From contig NZ_CP071794.1 of assembly GCF_017498565.1 (NCBI RefSeq), forward strand, positions 1,488,001 through 1,552,000: DNA of 64,000 nt, given 5' to 3'. This document shows positions 1 to 8,699 of this stretch, piece by piece. The notes below the pieces were generated by a model. It had not been told where the DNA came from, did not search any database, and worked only from the letters and a program-made list of their open reading frames with translations. The position numbers were made by a program, and so were the translations under genes. Source of the DNA: Parasphingorhabdus cellanae (GTDB lineage: Bacteria > Pseudomonadota > Alphaproteobacteria > Sphingomonadales > Sphingomonadaceae). Numbering within the stretch: position 1 is the stretch's first letter; each line of letters starts with the position of its first letter.

Positions 1-393
1 AATGTACTGGAAACGGTCGATTATCTGCGTGCCGCCCACAATGATGTTTTCTTCTCAATCCTTGTACAGGGAATCCCGGTGACCGAGGCTCCATCTGACG
101 AGCGCAAGGCGAAGGACCAAGCTGCTGACAAACTTAGGTTTGAATGCGAACGCCTTGAAAAAATGTTGGCTCAGGCAGACTATTTGTGCGGTGACTATCC
201 AACCGCAGCGGATGCGGTCGCCTTTCCCGATATCCGACTGATACAGCGTGCGATGGAAATAAAGCCCGATGATATGGTGATGCTGGGACTTGATGGATTG
301 GATCGTGAGTTCCCCAAACTTGAAGCTTGGAAATCTCGCGTGGAAGCTTTGCCCGGAATGTCGAAAACGCTGCCGCCTCATTGGTCGTCATAG
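1..393 (+). CDS. Glutathione S-transferase family protein, C-terminal part (5'-truncated by window edge)
   Basis: The frame is open from base 1 to a TAG at 391-393, so the N-terminal thioredoxin-like domain lies outside the window. The visible part reads as the all-helical C-terminal GST domain: a helix rich in Lys/Glu/Leu, then a stretch with 'GDYPTAADAVAFPDI', which resembles the GST N-capping box region (S/T-x-A-D near the active-site helix). It ends in PPHWSS. Family members conjugate or reduce electrophiles with glutathione in the cytoplasm; the substrate cannot be told. A second GST-type gene lies nearby at 2119. Confidence 0.75.
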   Translation, partial: NVLETVDYLRAAHNDVFFSILVQGIPVTEAPSDERKAKDQAADKLRFECERLEKMLAQADYLCGDYPTAADAVAFPDIRLIQRAMEIKPDDMVMLGLDGLDREFPKLEAWKSRVEALPGMSKTLPPHWSS

Positions 394-630
394 GGCTGGA
401 AGTTGGCCCGGATCAACGCTTTACCATCGTGGTTATTGCAATCGAGGTGCATCGGGGTCGAAAACGATAAGCGATTTGATCGGTATGAATGGCTGTGTAC
501 TCGCTTCAAAATATATCGGGATTTACAAGAAACTTTCCATATTTCTGTTTCGAAATTGGGAGCAGAGATGGTGCGGCTGGCCAATTAATTTTGCGGACAA
601 TGGGGTGACCCAAACTTCGAGGAGACCAAT

Positions 631-1077
631 ATGAATTTGAATGTGCAGCAGTTTATCGACTGGTATGGGGAAGGGTCAAATGGCGCCTCTCCAACAGAAC
701 AGCAATGGAGGCAGATTCTTACGCTGCCGGAGAATGAACCGGTTACGTTGATCAACTTCTTCAAGCTGAACGAAACCGCAAATTATCCCGCCCGTTCCGA
801 TACCTTCGAAACCAGTGTCTCGGGTGAGGAAGCATTTAACCGATATGCGGAGGTCAGTGTCCCGACGATGGAGCGCGTTGGGGGCAAGTTTCTTCATGTT
901 GGCCCTTTTTCCGGCATGTTTATTGGCGAAGAAGAGCACTGGGATATCGTTGCGATCGGCGCATATCCTGACTTGCATGCGCTCGTCTCCCTTTACTCCG
1001 ATGAAGGTTACCGCGCCGCCTTCATCCATCGAACCGCCGCTTGCGCGAGGCAAAAAGTCCTTGTGGCAACGGAATAA
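631..1077 (+). CDS. DUF1330-like dimeric alpha/beta-barrel protein
   Basis: This 148-residue soluble protein has no signal peptide. The core (about residues 38-145) has the pattern of DUF1330/dimeric alpha-beta barrel proteins: 'VTLINFFKLNE', a Gly/Glu turn, 'RVGGKFLHVGPF' and 'WDIVAIGAYPD'. Such proteins are small homodimers of mostly unknown role. ATG follows a clear ribosome site (GAGGAG, 7 bases upstream). The next two genes follow closely on the same strand (12 bases and then 6 bases), suggesting a three-gene unit. Function is not assigned; the family call is by pattern only. Confidence 0.6.
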   Translation: MNLNVQQFIDWYGEGSNGASPTEQQWRQILTLPENEPVTLINFFKLNETANYPARSDTFETSVSGEEAFNRYAEVSVPTMERVGGKFLHVGPFSGMFIGEEEHWDIVAIGAYPDLHALVSLYSDEGYRAAFIHRTAACARQKVLVATE

Positions 1078-1089
1078 GGAGAATTCATA

Positions 1090-1569
1090 ATGACATCGCA
1101 AAATTACAAACGCATCATCGCCGTGAAAGCTGATGCCGAAAAGTCCTATTGGGCTTTGACCGAAGGCATGCATGAATGGTGGACCAGACCGGACGCTCCG
1201 ATGAAGGAAATGGGAGATCGGTCAAAGTTCACCTTTCCACCGGGAAACGGTTACTGGACTTTTGAGGCTACCGCCCTTGAACCTGGCAGATGTGTTGAAA
1301 TGGTCTGTATCGAGGCTCTTCATTTGCATGAAGATATGCCCCAAGAGATTGAAACCGAATGGCTGGACACTCGAGTTCGTTGGGACATTCGCTCAAATGG
1401 TAACCAGACCGACATTATGATTGAACATCACGGCCTCATTCCGGGTCTTCATTGTTATGAAATCTGCGAAGCCGGGTGGGACATGTTCTTCGTCGATAGC
1501 CTGCAGGCATTTCTCAATACTGGAAAAGGGAATCCTCACTGTGCACCTACAAATGACCGACACGGATAA
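1090..1569 (+). CDS. SRPBCC (AHSA1/START-like) domain protein
   Basis: The 159-residue protein starts at ATG behind AAGGAGAATTC. It has the SRPBCC hydrophobic-pocket pattern: an early 'KADAEKSYWALTEGMHEWW', mid-protein beta strands ('FTFPPGNGYWTFEATALEPG', 'RWDIRSNGNQTDIMIEHHGL') and a C-terminal helix 'GWDMFFVDSLQAFLNTGKG', typical of AHSA1-type ligand-binding folds. The ligand is unknown. It is probably co-transcribed with the genes at 631 and 1576. Confidence 0.65.
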   Translation: MTSQNYKRIIAVKADAEKSYWALTEGMHEWWTRPDAPMKEMGDRSKFTFPPGNGYWTFEATALEPGRCVEMVCIEALHLHEDMPQEIETEWLDTRVRWDIRSNGNQTDIMIEHHGLIPGLHCYEICEAGWDMFFVDSLQAFLNTGKGNPHCAPTNDRHG

Positions 1570-1575
1570 TCCGCG

Positions 1576-1998
1576 ATGACTAAACAACATTTGGTTATTT
1601 GGGCATTGGCGTTGGTGATTACCATCTTCATCAGTATCTTCTGGCACGTCATTCTATTTGAACAGGCCTATCTTAATCTCGGTGTCTATACCCGTATGGA
1701 CAGTCCCATTTATGGCTTTGGCCTAGTGGCCTGGCTGATGGAAAGTACGGCTTTTGTCGTAATCTATTTTCGCAGCAGTTGGTCAAGTGAAGGTATTTCT
1801 GGCGGGTTAAAACTGGCAATGTTGATGGCTATCTTTACCGCAGCGGCATCCGTGATGGGCTCCGCTGCAAAGGTACAGATCAATGATCTTACGCAATGGT
1901 TTTTGCTTTCCGGCGGATTTCTCGCCGCGCATTTTGGGATGCTTGGGCTAGCCGTCGGATGGCTCAATCGGAAACTGGGTATGGAGTATGAGTTGTGA
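1576..1998 (+). CDS. Small four-helix membrane protein, unknown
   Basis: This 140-residue protein has four predicted transmembrane stretches: residues about 7-27 (ALALVITIFISIFWHVILF), 45-65, 78-98 (AMLMAIFTAAASVMGSAA) and 107-130. There is no signal peptide cleavage pattern and no catalytic motif that I recognise. It lies 6 bases after the SRPBCC gene and is likely the last gene of that small unit. Its position suggests an inner-membrane accessory protein, but no function can be given. Confidence 0.6.
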   Translation: MTKQHLVIWALALVITIFISIFWHVILFEQAYLNLGVYTRMDSPIYGFGLVAWLMESTAFVVIYFRSSWSSEGISGGLKLAMLMAIFTAAASVMGSAAKVQINDLTQWFLLSGGFLAAHFGMLGLAVGWLNRKLGMEYEL

Positions 1999-2118
1999 TT
2001 GGTCACTTGGTGATTAATTTCATATGTACTTGAGGATACGGGAGCCGCTCCTAACCGCCAATGCTTATCTTTTTCACAACATCCAAGAACACCAGTTAAC
2101 TTAAGGTGGCAGTTCATT

Positions 2119-2724
2119 GTGAAACTTTATGGCGCGAACGCTGGCAATGCCAAGAGAGTTCGAATTTTCATAGCCGAAAAGCGTATAGAATTGCCACGTG
2201 AAACGCTTGACCTCGGAACCGATACAAGGTCTCCAGAATACCTAAAGATAAACTCTCTGGTTGAAGTTCCTGCTCTGGCATTAGATGACGGGCAAATCAT
2301 CACGGAAAGTATGGCGATATCTCGTTATTTGGAATTGATATATCCTGACAAAATATTGATGCGGAAAAGCCCAATTGAGCAGGCTCAAATTGAAATGTGG
2401 TCCCAGCGTATTTTCTGGCAGCTGTTTTTGCCGATTGGGCAAATGGTGCGGCACGAATTGCCGCTATTCTCCAACGTTCTCGAACAAGTTCCCGAATTTG
2501 CCGCAGCACAGAGGCGCGCCATGCCCGGCAAGTGGCGTTGGTTAGACCGGGAAATGTCAGATGGTAGACGATTTATCGTAGGTAACAGTTTCTCTTTTGC
2601 TGATATTCAGGGAATGGTTCCGTTGATGCTAGGAGATATTTTTGATCTCAGTGTTCCGGGCGATTGTAAAAATGTTTTAAATTGGGCCAATTCCCTGCGC
2701 CGGCGGTCGAGTTGGACAGCATGA
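2119..2724 (+). CDS. Glutathione S-transferase family protein
   Basis: This 201-residue cytoplasmic protein begins with GTG, with AAGGTGG 9 bases upstream. Residues 1-80 form the thioredoxin-like domain ('MKLYGANAGNAKRVRIFIAE'), with the glutathione-contact motif 'EVPALALDDG-IITESMAISRYLE' (cis-Pro after Val, then E-S). The helical domain follows, with 'GNSFSFADIQGMVPL' near residue 157. The N-terminal catalytic position is Asn/Ala-rich rather than the usual Ser or Tyr, so activity is uncertain. It is separate from the truncated GST at the window start. Confidence 0.8.
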   Translation: MKLYGANAGNAKRVRIFIAEKRIELPRETLDLGTDTRSPEYLKINSLVEVPALALDDGQIITESMAISRYLELIYPDKILMRKSPIEQAQIEMWSQRIFWQLFLPIGQMVRHELPLFSNVLEQVPEFAAAQRRAMPGKWRWLDREMSDGRRFIVGNSFSFADIQGMVPLMLGDIFDLSVPGDCKNVLNWANSLRRRSSWTA

Positions 2725-2853
2725 CTGTGTCTGGTGAATGTCTTGACCGAGAGCTACATACTTCGCTCCAATATTCGGTGACTGCCCTTGCTTGTCCGTT
2801 TTAGTCGGATAAAGGTCATATGAGACAATCACCGAAATTGATATGGTCCGACT

Positions 2854-3822
2854 ATGCAAACCGTCTGCTCCATTGCTGTGCTATTGTTCGACAACGTCAA
2901 TGCGATTGATGTAACAGGACCGATCGAGGCTTTCTCTACGGCCAAGAATGGCGAAGATACATGTCCATATTCAATCGAATTCTGGGGACTTGAGAAACAC
3001 ACGTTCATAACCGAATCCGGCTTGAAACTCAGTGCAGATTACATCGCGCCGAAAAAACCGGATGCGCATACTCTCATCATTCCTGGCGGAGCGGGCATAC
3101 GCCATTCCGGTAATCTGACCCGACTGGCCCAATGGCTTAGCAAGCATCATGAAAATTTCGCGCGCATAGTTTCAATCTGCACTGGTGCCTATGCAGCGGC
3201 CGAAGCGGGATTGCTGAACGGACGGAAGGTAACCACCCATTGGGCTCATGCAGATGATTTTCAAGAACGATTTCCCCATGTGCAAGTGAATGCCAATGCA
3301 CTGTTTTTGAAAGATGGGAAATTTCATTCCTCGGGCGGCGTAACGGCTGGCATTGATCTCGCGCTCGATCTTATTCATCGCGATGTGGGGGAAGCGGCTG
3401 CTATGTCGGTCGCACGTGAAATGGTGGTTTTTCTGAGACGCCCAGGGGCGCAAACGCAATTTTCCCTACCCTTGCAGATGCAATCCATGACTGATGATCG
3501 CTTAAGTGATGTTTGCCGATGGGCCGCGAGCAATCTTCACGAAGATCTAACGATTGAGAGACTGGCGGAGAGAACAGGCCTGAGTTCCCGCCAATTTGCT
3601 CGGCGATTTAAGAATGTTTTCGATATGCCGCCAGCCGCTTACATCAAAAACATTCGCCTCGATCATGGTCGGTCCTTGCTGAGCAAAGGTTCCAGCATTT
3701 CGCAGGCGGCATTCATGGTCGGCTTTTCCAGTTCCGACGGATTCCAACGCGCCTTCAAACAGCGATTTGGAATTGATCCTAGTTCTTATCAAAAACATTT
3801 CAGCGAAAGCAGCCCGTTATGA
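2854..3822 (+). CDS. GlxA-type transcriptional regulator (DJ-1/PfpI domain + AraC HTH)
   Basis: The 322-residue protein has an N-terminal DJ-1/PfpI-like amidotransferase fold (about residues 5-180). It has 'LLFDNVNAIDVTGPIEAF' at the start and a nucleophile-elbow-like 'SICTGAYAAAEAGLL' near residue 108. The C-terminal AraC/XylS DNA-binding domain (about 220-315) has both helix-turn-helix units ('LTIERLAERTGLSSRQFARR' and 'ISQAAFMVGFSSSDGFQRAF'). This is the GlxA architecture of ligand-responsive activators. The stop overlaps the ATG of the next gene (ATGA), so it is translationally coupled to the exported hydrolase and may control it. Confidence 0.85.
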   Translation: MQTVCSIAVLLFDNVNAIDVTGPIEAFSTAKNGEDTCPYSIEFWGLEKHTFITESGLKLSADYIAPKKPDAHTLIIPGGAGIRHSGNLTRLAQWLSKHHENFARIVSICTGAYAAAEAGLLNGRKVTTHWAHADDFQERFPHVQVNANALFLKDGKFHSSGGVTAGIDLALDLIHRDVGEAAAMSVAREMVVFLRRPGAQTQFSLPLQMQSMTDDRLSDVCRWAASNLHEDLTIERLAERTGLSSRQFARRFKNVFDMPPAAYIKNIRLDHGRSLLSKGSSISQAAFMVGFSSSDGFQRAFKQRFGIDPSSYQKHFSESSPL

Positions 3823-4934
3823 TATTCTCCATGTCCCGAAGAACATTTGTCGCATCCACACTGACACTCCCCGCTTTTTCAATCATGCCGAATACCGCTG
3901 CGGCGAGAACCTCAGGCTCGGAGGGTTTTTCTTGCCCTCCTTGCGGCTGCTCGATGGATAATCATGTATTTCCAGCACCAGGGCGCTGTCCTGATTGCGG
4001 GATGATCCTGAAACCGGCCGAAGACAGAAATTTGGGTTTCCAACCTGATCATCTCCCATCTGGCGCCGGGCATTTCCAAATGGCGGGCGGACTTGGACGG
4101 GAAAACAAGCTCATCAATGTGCATTTTTACAAGCCAACTGGGTTCACATCGCAATCACCCCTGCTGATTGTAATACCCGGCGCTGGCCGAAACAGCGATG
4201 ACTACAGAAATGCCTGGCTAGAAGTGGCTTGTCGCAAGGGTATCTTGGTAGCCGCTCTGGGCTATCCAGAAGAAACCTACAACTTCGCGGCCTATCAGAT
4301 GGGAGGGGTGGTTAAGGATCTCATGCTCAACAATCCAAAGTTTGTTAGAACCGGGCCAAATGCGCGCATTCTACGACTTCGAGATGAAGACATTCAAATG
4401 CGGCCGGAACCCGACAGCAACAACTGGATATTTTTCGATTTTGATCGCGTCTTTGATCTATTGGTAAAGATAACTGGATCGAAACGATCCGGATATGATA
4501 TCTTCGGACATTCAGCAGGTGGGCAAGTCCTTCACAGGCTTGCCTTGTTTCACCCTGACTCAAAAGCGGACCGGATCGTTGCGGCGAATGCCGGATTTTA
4601 TACATTGCCTTCTCTGCCAGAACCACCACCGAGCGGGATGATGGGAACAGGAATTGACAAAGAGCAACTGGCCAACATTTTGAGTGCACCTTTGACAATC
4701 CTGCTTGGAGAAGAGGACAATTCCGATGCTGCAGGCGGCACTCTCCTCCACACCCCCGTGATTGACAAGCAAGGGCCAAATCGACTGGCACGGGGCCGCA
4801 ACTTTTTCCGTACCGGATCAAATCTTGCCAAAGCAGAAAAATTGAAATTTGGCTGGAAACTGCAAACAGTTCCTCGAACAGGTCATGATTTTGTTGCTAT
4901 GACCAACGCGGCAGCAAGACTTCTCTATCCGTGA
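3819..4934 (+). CDS. Tat-exported alpha/beta hydrolase with N-terminal Cys-rich metal-binding segment
   Basis: This 371-residue protein carries a twin-arginine signal (SRRTFVAS, residues about 5-12; an ATG at 3831 is an alternative start). A short segment with a C-P-P-C-G-C ... C-P-D-C-G-M pattern (about residues 39-62) follows and resembles the heavy-metal-binding domain seen in copper proteins. An alpha/beta hydrolase domain with nucleophile elbow GHSAGG (Ser near residue 231), an upstream oxyanion region 'VIPGAGRN' and a late His in 'RTGHDF' makes up the rest. It is likely periplasmic. It overlaps the glxA-like gene by ATGA. The domain combination is unusual, and the substrate is unknown. 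Confidence 0.75.
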   Translation: MIFSMSRRTFVASTLTLPAFSIMPNTAAARTSGSEGFSCPPCGCSMDNHVFPAPGRCPDCGMILKPAEDRNLGFQPDHLPSGAGHFQMAGGLGRENKLINVHFYKPTGFTSQSPLLIVIPGAGRNSDDYRNAWLEVACRKGILVAALGYPEETYNFAAYQMGGVVKDLMLNNPKFVRTGPNARILRLRDEDIQMRPEPDSNNWIFFDFDRVFDLLVKITGSKRSGYDIFGHSAGGQVLHRLALFHPDSKADRIVAANAGFYTLPSLPEPPPSGMMGTGIDKEQLANILSAPLTILLGEEDNSDAAGGTLLHTPVIDKQGPNRLARGRNFFRTGSNLAKAEKLKFGWKLQTVPRTGHDFVAMTNAAARLLYP

Positions 4935-5065
4935 TTGGACAGCACTGATCATCGTTTGTGCCTCATATAATACCGCTTGTTGAGACCTTCGGATGGAGGT
5001 CATCAAACATATCGAAGAATAGCTCTATTTGTCGCGAGATAGTAAGTTTGGCTTGATAGAAAACG

Positions 5066-5108
5066 GGATTCCTTTATTATTATACACTGTATATTTATAT
5101 AGGAATCC
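5066..5108. promoter_or_regulatory. Candidate TetR operator: nested palindromes before the reductase-tetR pair
   Basis: A perfect 13-base palindrome, TATACA-C-TGTATA, lies at 5081-5093. It is nested inside an outer inverted repeat GGATTCC (5066-5072) / GGAATCC (5102-5108). It ends 2 bases before the ATG at 5111 and overlaps the probable promoter and ribosome site. TetR-family genes often repress their own operon through such dyads, and the regulator is the second gene of this pair. The sites are seen directly; binding is inferred. Confidence 0.5.
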
Positions 5109-5110
5109 AC

Positions 5111-5650
5111 ATGACCACGGGACACGTATTCATCGCCACCAGTTTGGACGGCTTCATTGCCCGAACTAATGGCGATATAGACTGGCTAGAGGTTGAAGCT
5201 AGCCGCGACGAAGATCACGGCTATCAACAATTTATTGAACAAATGGATGTTATCGTCATGGGGCGAGGAACTTTTGAGAAAGTCTCAAGCTTCAAAACAT
5301 GGCCTTACAAAATTCCCGTCATTGTCTTGTCCCGCACACTTTCTGAACAGTCAGCCACGCCGCCAGATTCAGCAAATAGCATCCGTTTTATTAATGCTGA
5401 CCCTAGAACCGTCATGCAGCTATGCGCCGATGAAGGATGGAAAAAAGCCTATATCGACGGCGGCCAGATCATTCAGTCCTTTCTGCGCGAGGCGTTGATT
5501 GTTGATCTGATACTGACCCGCATCCCTGTTCTTATTGGTGAAGGAAAGCCATTATTCGGTGTTATCGAGAGCGATGTCTCATTGCGCCATATTAAAACTA
5601 AGGCTTTCCCTTCCGGCTTAACGCAAAGTCGTTATGAGGTCAGTCAATGA
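5111..5650 (+). CDS. Dihydrofolate reductase-like (RibD C-terminal domain) protein
   Basis: This 179-residue protein has the RibD-C/DHFR-like fold: 'VFIATSLDGFIARTNGDIDWL' at the N-terminus, 'MDVIVMGRGTFE', 'VIVLSRTL', 'KAYIDGGQIIQSFLREALID' and 'RIPVLIGEGKPLFG'. These are the nucleotide-binding elements shared by the family of NAD(P)H-dependent reductases related to riboflavin biosynthesis. Most stand-alone members have no proven substrate. The stop codon overlaps the next gene by ATGA, coupling it to the TetR regulator. Confidence 0.8.
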   Translation: MTTGHVFIATSLDGFIARTNGDIDWLEVEASRDEDHGYQQFIEQMDVIVMGRGTFEKVSSFKTWPYKIPVIVLSRTLSEQSATPPDSANSIRFINADPRTVMQLCADEGWKKAYIDGGQIIQSFLREALIVDLILTRIPVLIGEGKPLFGVIESDVSLRHIKTKAFPSGLTQSRYEVSQ

Positions 5651-6249
5651 ACAAGAATCCTGTAGGTCGCCCAAAAAAAGGCCAGGAAAGCGTAACGCGC
5701 TCTGACATTGTGACAGCGGGACTCGATATACTGAAAACGGGCGGTGAACGATCTTTGACAATGCGGGGATTGGCCAAGTCTTTGTCGGTCACGCCGATGG
5801 CGCTGTACCATCACACAGGCAACCGAGAAGAACTTATTCAGGTTCTGGCCGATGCCGTCTATGATAATGTTTTAGACAACCTGCCCAAAGACGATAGTCC
5901 ATTTGAACGAATTCAAGCATTGCTGATGGCATATTGTGAACGCGTCGCGATATTTCCAGAACTCACATTGTGTATTTTCAGAGAACCCAGTGCTTTTGCC
6001 GGACAAGTCAAGCGCATCACCGAGTCTTTGCACGGTGAACTCGTTGCAACCAAACTACCGGCAAAATCAATAAATATATGGTTGGATGTACTTGTCGACT
6101 ACACACATGGCCATGCGTTAGCGCAATCCGTTCAAACCTCAAGTGATACTGCTGGCAGCATGACAACTGGGGATTATCAAGCCGGTGTTCGTCTTCTGTT
6201 ACGCCTTTTAACAGCCCAAATTGAGGCAGAACAAAAAAATGACCTCTGA
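5647..6249 (+). CDS. TetR/AcrR family transcriptional repressor
   Basis: This 200-residue protein has a short basic N-terminus ('VGRPKKGQESVTRSDIV'), then the TetR HTH ('LTMRGLAKSLSVTPMALYHH', about residues 38-57). The helical C-terminal domain resembles the TetR_C family that follows this type of HTH. It is translationally coupled (ATGA) to the RibD-like reductase. It probably represses the pair through the palindrome at 5081-5093. The inducer is unknown. Confidence 0.85.
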   Translation: MNKNPVGRPKKGQESVTRSDIVTAGLDILKTGGERSLTMRGLAKSLSVTPMALYHHTGNREELIQVLADAVYDNVLDNLPKDDSPFERIQALLMAYCERVAIFPELTLCIFREPSAFAGQVKRITESLHGELVATKLPAKSINIWLDVLVDYTHGHALAQSVQTSSDTAGSMTTGDYQAGVRLLLRLLTAQIEAEQKNDL

Positions 6250-6352
6250 ACCCGTTGCGAAAAGATACGGCCCGTTTGACCGCTGGCTATATTGGAGCAT
6301 GGCACCTCTTATCTTCCCGCAATTAGTGACAGTGCATTGCAAACAGCCATGA
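6239..6352 (+). pseudogene. Short ORF overlapping the tetR 3' end, possible truncated gene start
   Basis: ATG at 6239 lies inside the last codons of tetR. It opens a 37-codon frame with a coherent start ('RYGPFDRWLYWSMAPLIFPQ') that stops at TGA 6350. It looks like the beginning of a membrane protein cut short, in a stretch that otherwise has no gene. No complete family match is visible, and it could be chance. Confidence 0.2.
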
Positions 6353-6526
6353 CAAAAATTTAATCAAGTTCTCGACGAATCTTTTTGTTGCTGCCGCATC
6401 CAGATAGCGGGTGCGGCGTAACATAGCATAAGGCCCATTCAAGCTTTGCCGGAAGTTCGAGTTGACCGCCAAACTTCGATTGTCAGTACCTAAATTGCTT
6501 TCAAAGCCCTTGGATAGAACCATCAA
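6323..6526 (-). pseudogene. Possible LysR-type regulator C-terminal remnant
   Basis: The minus-strand frame at 6323-6526 (67 codons) contains 'GPYAMLRRTRYLDAAATKRF' followed by a helix. This resembles the last strand and helix of LysR substrate-binding domains, where a basic 'RYLSPAA' segment precedes the final helix. There is no HTH or upstream body in frame, so if real it is a decayed 3' end. The resemblance is weak. Confidence 0.2.
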
Positions 6527-6994
6527 AACAAATTTTTTGTCATTCTTTTCAATCCATCACCAAAACCTCTTCCGCCATTTACTATATATATCAAATAATT
6601 AAACTAGTTATGGCCGGTATATTTCATAACACTGAGTATCTCACCAGGCACCGACCACGCAAATACTGCCTACTTGCGCCTTTCGTTCAACAATGAGATC
6701 TTGGACCTAATATTCAACATACACGGAAATATTTTGCCCTTTTCGCCATGGAAATCCACTTTGCTTTTTACTTAATCAAGGCAAGCAACATTGCTTGTAC
6801 CTGACACCCGCGCAAACCAAGCGACGGTTCAAGAACCCATACCGTTTTCGAACAAGGGATTTCTATGGCGAAACCCAAGTACCGAAGAAAACCATGACAA
6901 AAAGAGCGGCATTGGTCGTCATTATATGTTCGACGCTATAAACTCTTGGGATAATGCGGTAAATTATACCTAAAGTTTAAGTGAGTGATGCTTG
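6353..6994. other. Intergenic stretch without a convincing gene
   Basis: About 640 bases lie between the tetR unit and the S41-like gene. Apart from the possible LysR remnant at its left end I see no intact ORF. An AT-rich patch near 6580-6610 could hold a promoter. The local composition and short broken frames fit decayed coding DNA. Confidence 0.4.
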
Positions 6995-8488
6995 ATGACC
7001 AAACCTACCATAGTAAAAATAGCTTACTGTATTTCAATACGGACGAACCGAGGCCTGGCTAGCGTCATGGCTGGCCTAGTCTGTTTTTTGGCCCTTGTTA
7101 GCTCATCCGCATTTGCAGCCAATTGGCCTGCAAATACACTGGATGATCTGACAGATATTAAAGAGGCCATATCAGAGAACCATCCAGGGCCTGTTGATCC
7201 CGAAAACCCCAAATTTGTAGACTGGTTGAATGACGGATACGAGGCTGCGGAAAAACTTGCCAAGAAAGCCAAAACGAAAGCAGATTATGAACGAGTATTA
7301 CGCCAGTATGTGAATGGATTTAGGGACGGTCATTTGCTGCTTTATCCAGCCAAGCCAGAAAACCTTATCTGGCCCGGTTTTCTAACGCGGTCTGATGGTG
7401 AAGGCAAAACGACTGTTAGTTTCACATCGCCACTCTCTTCCTTTCTCGAAGGGAGCAAGCTTGTTGGCTGCGATGGGACCAAAACCAGCGATTTGTTAGA
7501 GCAGCGTGTGTTCAACGTACGAACCAACAAGGACATTCCCCATGAAAAGATTGTCGATTCACCCCATCTTTTTCTGGTTGCGCAAAATGATCAAACGAAA
7601 CCAAAAACATGCAGCTTTCTTGTGAATGGGAAATTGACTGATTTGTATCTTGATTGGTCTGCCATTGATCCAGAAACTGCAGAGTCAAACGTCCGCAAAG
7701 CGAGTGGCAACCATCGTCCTGAACTCGGCATTCAAAAGATTGACGGCGTCTGGTTTATTTCGTTACCCACTTTCAACTTTTGGGGCGAACGGGCTGTCAA
7801 AATCCAAAACCTGATTACAGAGCTTGGTGACAAAAAAGAGGCCCTTCATAAGGCCGAATTTGTTGTATTCGACGTTCGCGGTAACGACGGCGGCAATAGC
7901 GGTTGGGGTGATCAAATAGTCGCAAAACTATGGGGAGCAAGAACGGCGCGTAATTTGGAAACAAGCAAGGATCAAACGGTCGATTGGCGGGTTTCGGAAT
8001 ACAATGAACAAGCTTTGCGTGAACAGGCTATCAGAAGCGCGGATGCCGGATTGACTGACGCATCAAAGTTTCGAATCCGCGTGGCAGATGATATGCGAAA
8101 ATCCCGCATAAATGGTACCGACTTAATGCTTGATGAGGCCCGCCCAACAGGTCCCGGACTGCCTCTACAAACGCCATCCCCGTTTCAAGGAAAAGTCTAT
8201 TTGTTGACCGACTGGTATTGCGCTAGCGCGTGTCTGGATTTTGCCGACAATATGCGAAATCTCGCTGACGTTGTCCATATTGGCCAACCCACGTCTGCTG
8301 ACTCTGTGTATATCGACAATGTCTGGAAAGATCTACCGAGTGGAGAGATGAAATTTTCTTGGTCACTCAAAGTCTACAGAAACAGATTATGTGCGAATAA
8401 CATCTGGTATGATCCGGTCATCCGGTGGACGGGAGGTGAGATGGAAGATGAAGCGGTTGCACAATGGGTTAAAACATTGGCAAACTAG
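6995..8488 (+). CDS. Exported S41-family peptidase-like protein
   Basis: The protein has about 497 residues; ATG at 6995 is preferred over TTG at 6992. A signal peptide covers roughly residues 1-42, with a hydrophobic core 'VMAGLVCFLALVSSSAFAA'. The C-terminal half carries the tail-specific protease (S41) pattern: 'FVVFDVRGNDGGNSGWG' near residue 292 and a catalytic-serine-like segment 'LTDWYCASACLDFADNM' near residue 407. A PDZ domain is not obvious. It is probably periplasmic, as a protease or a C-terminal-processing-like enzyme. It stands alone, followed by a secreted NTF2-like protein. Confidence 0.7.
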   Translation: MTKPTIVKIAYCISIRTNRGLASVMAGLVCFLALVSSSAFAANWPANTLDDLTDIKEAISENHPGPVDPENPKFVDWLNDGYEAAEKLAKKAKTKADYERVLRQYVNGFRDGHLLLYPAKPENLIWPGFLTRSDGEGKTTVSFTSPLSSFLEGSKLVGCDGTKTSDLLEQRVFNVRTNKDIPHEKIVDSPHLFLVAQNDQTKPKTCSFLVNGKLTDLYLDWSAIDPETAESNVRKASGNHRPELGIQKIDGVWFISLPTFNFWGERAVKIQNLITELGDKKEALHKAEFVVFDVRGNDGGNSGWGDQIVAKLWGARTARNLETSKDQTVDWRVSEYNEQALREQAIRSADAGLTDASKFRIRVADDMRKSRINGTDLMLDEARPTGPGLPLQTPSPFQGKVYLLTDWYCASACLDFADNMRNLADVVHIGQPTSADSVYIDNVWKDLPSGEMKFSWSLKVYRNRLCANNIWYDPVIRWTGGEMEDEAVAQWVKTLAN

Positions 8489-8699
8489 CACACGAACTCA
8501 TCGAACAAATTTCGGTCATTTGGACATAAGTTGTCAATCACTATCAGGTCTAAGAAATCGGAAATTTCTTGGCGATATGGCTCCGTTTCTTCAAAACTAT
8601 GCTATGCATGTCTCGGACCTTTCTGAACGAAAGCCATCTTAATTTACCAAGGGATAACAACCTTTCTCGAACAAACCTGTCTTTCTTGGGAGTGAAACG

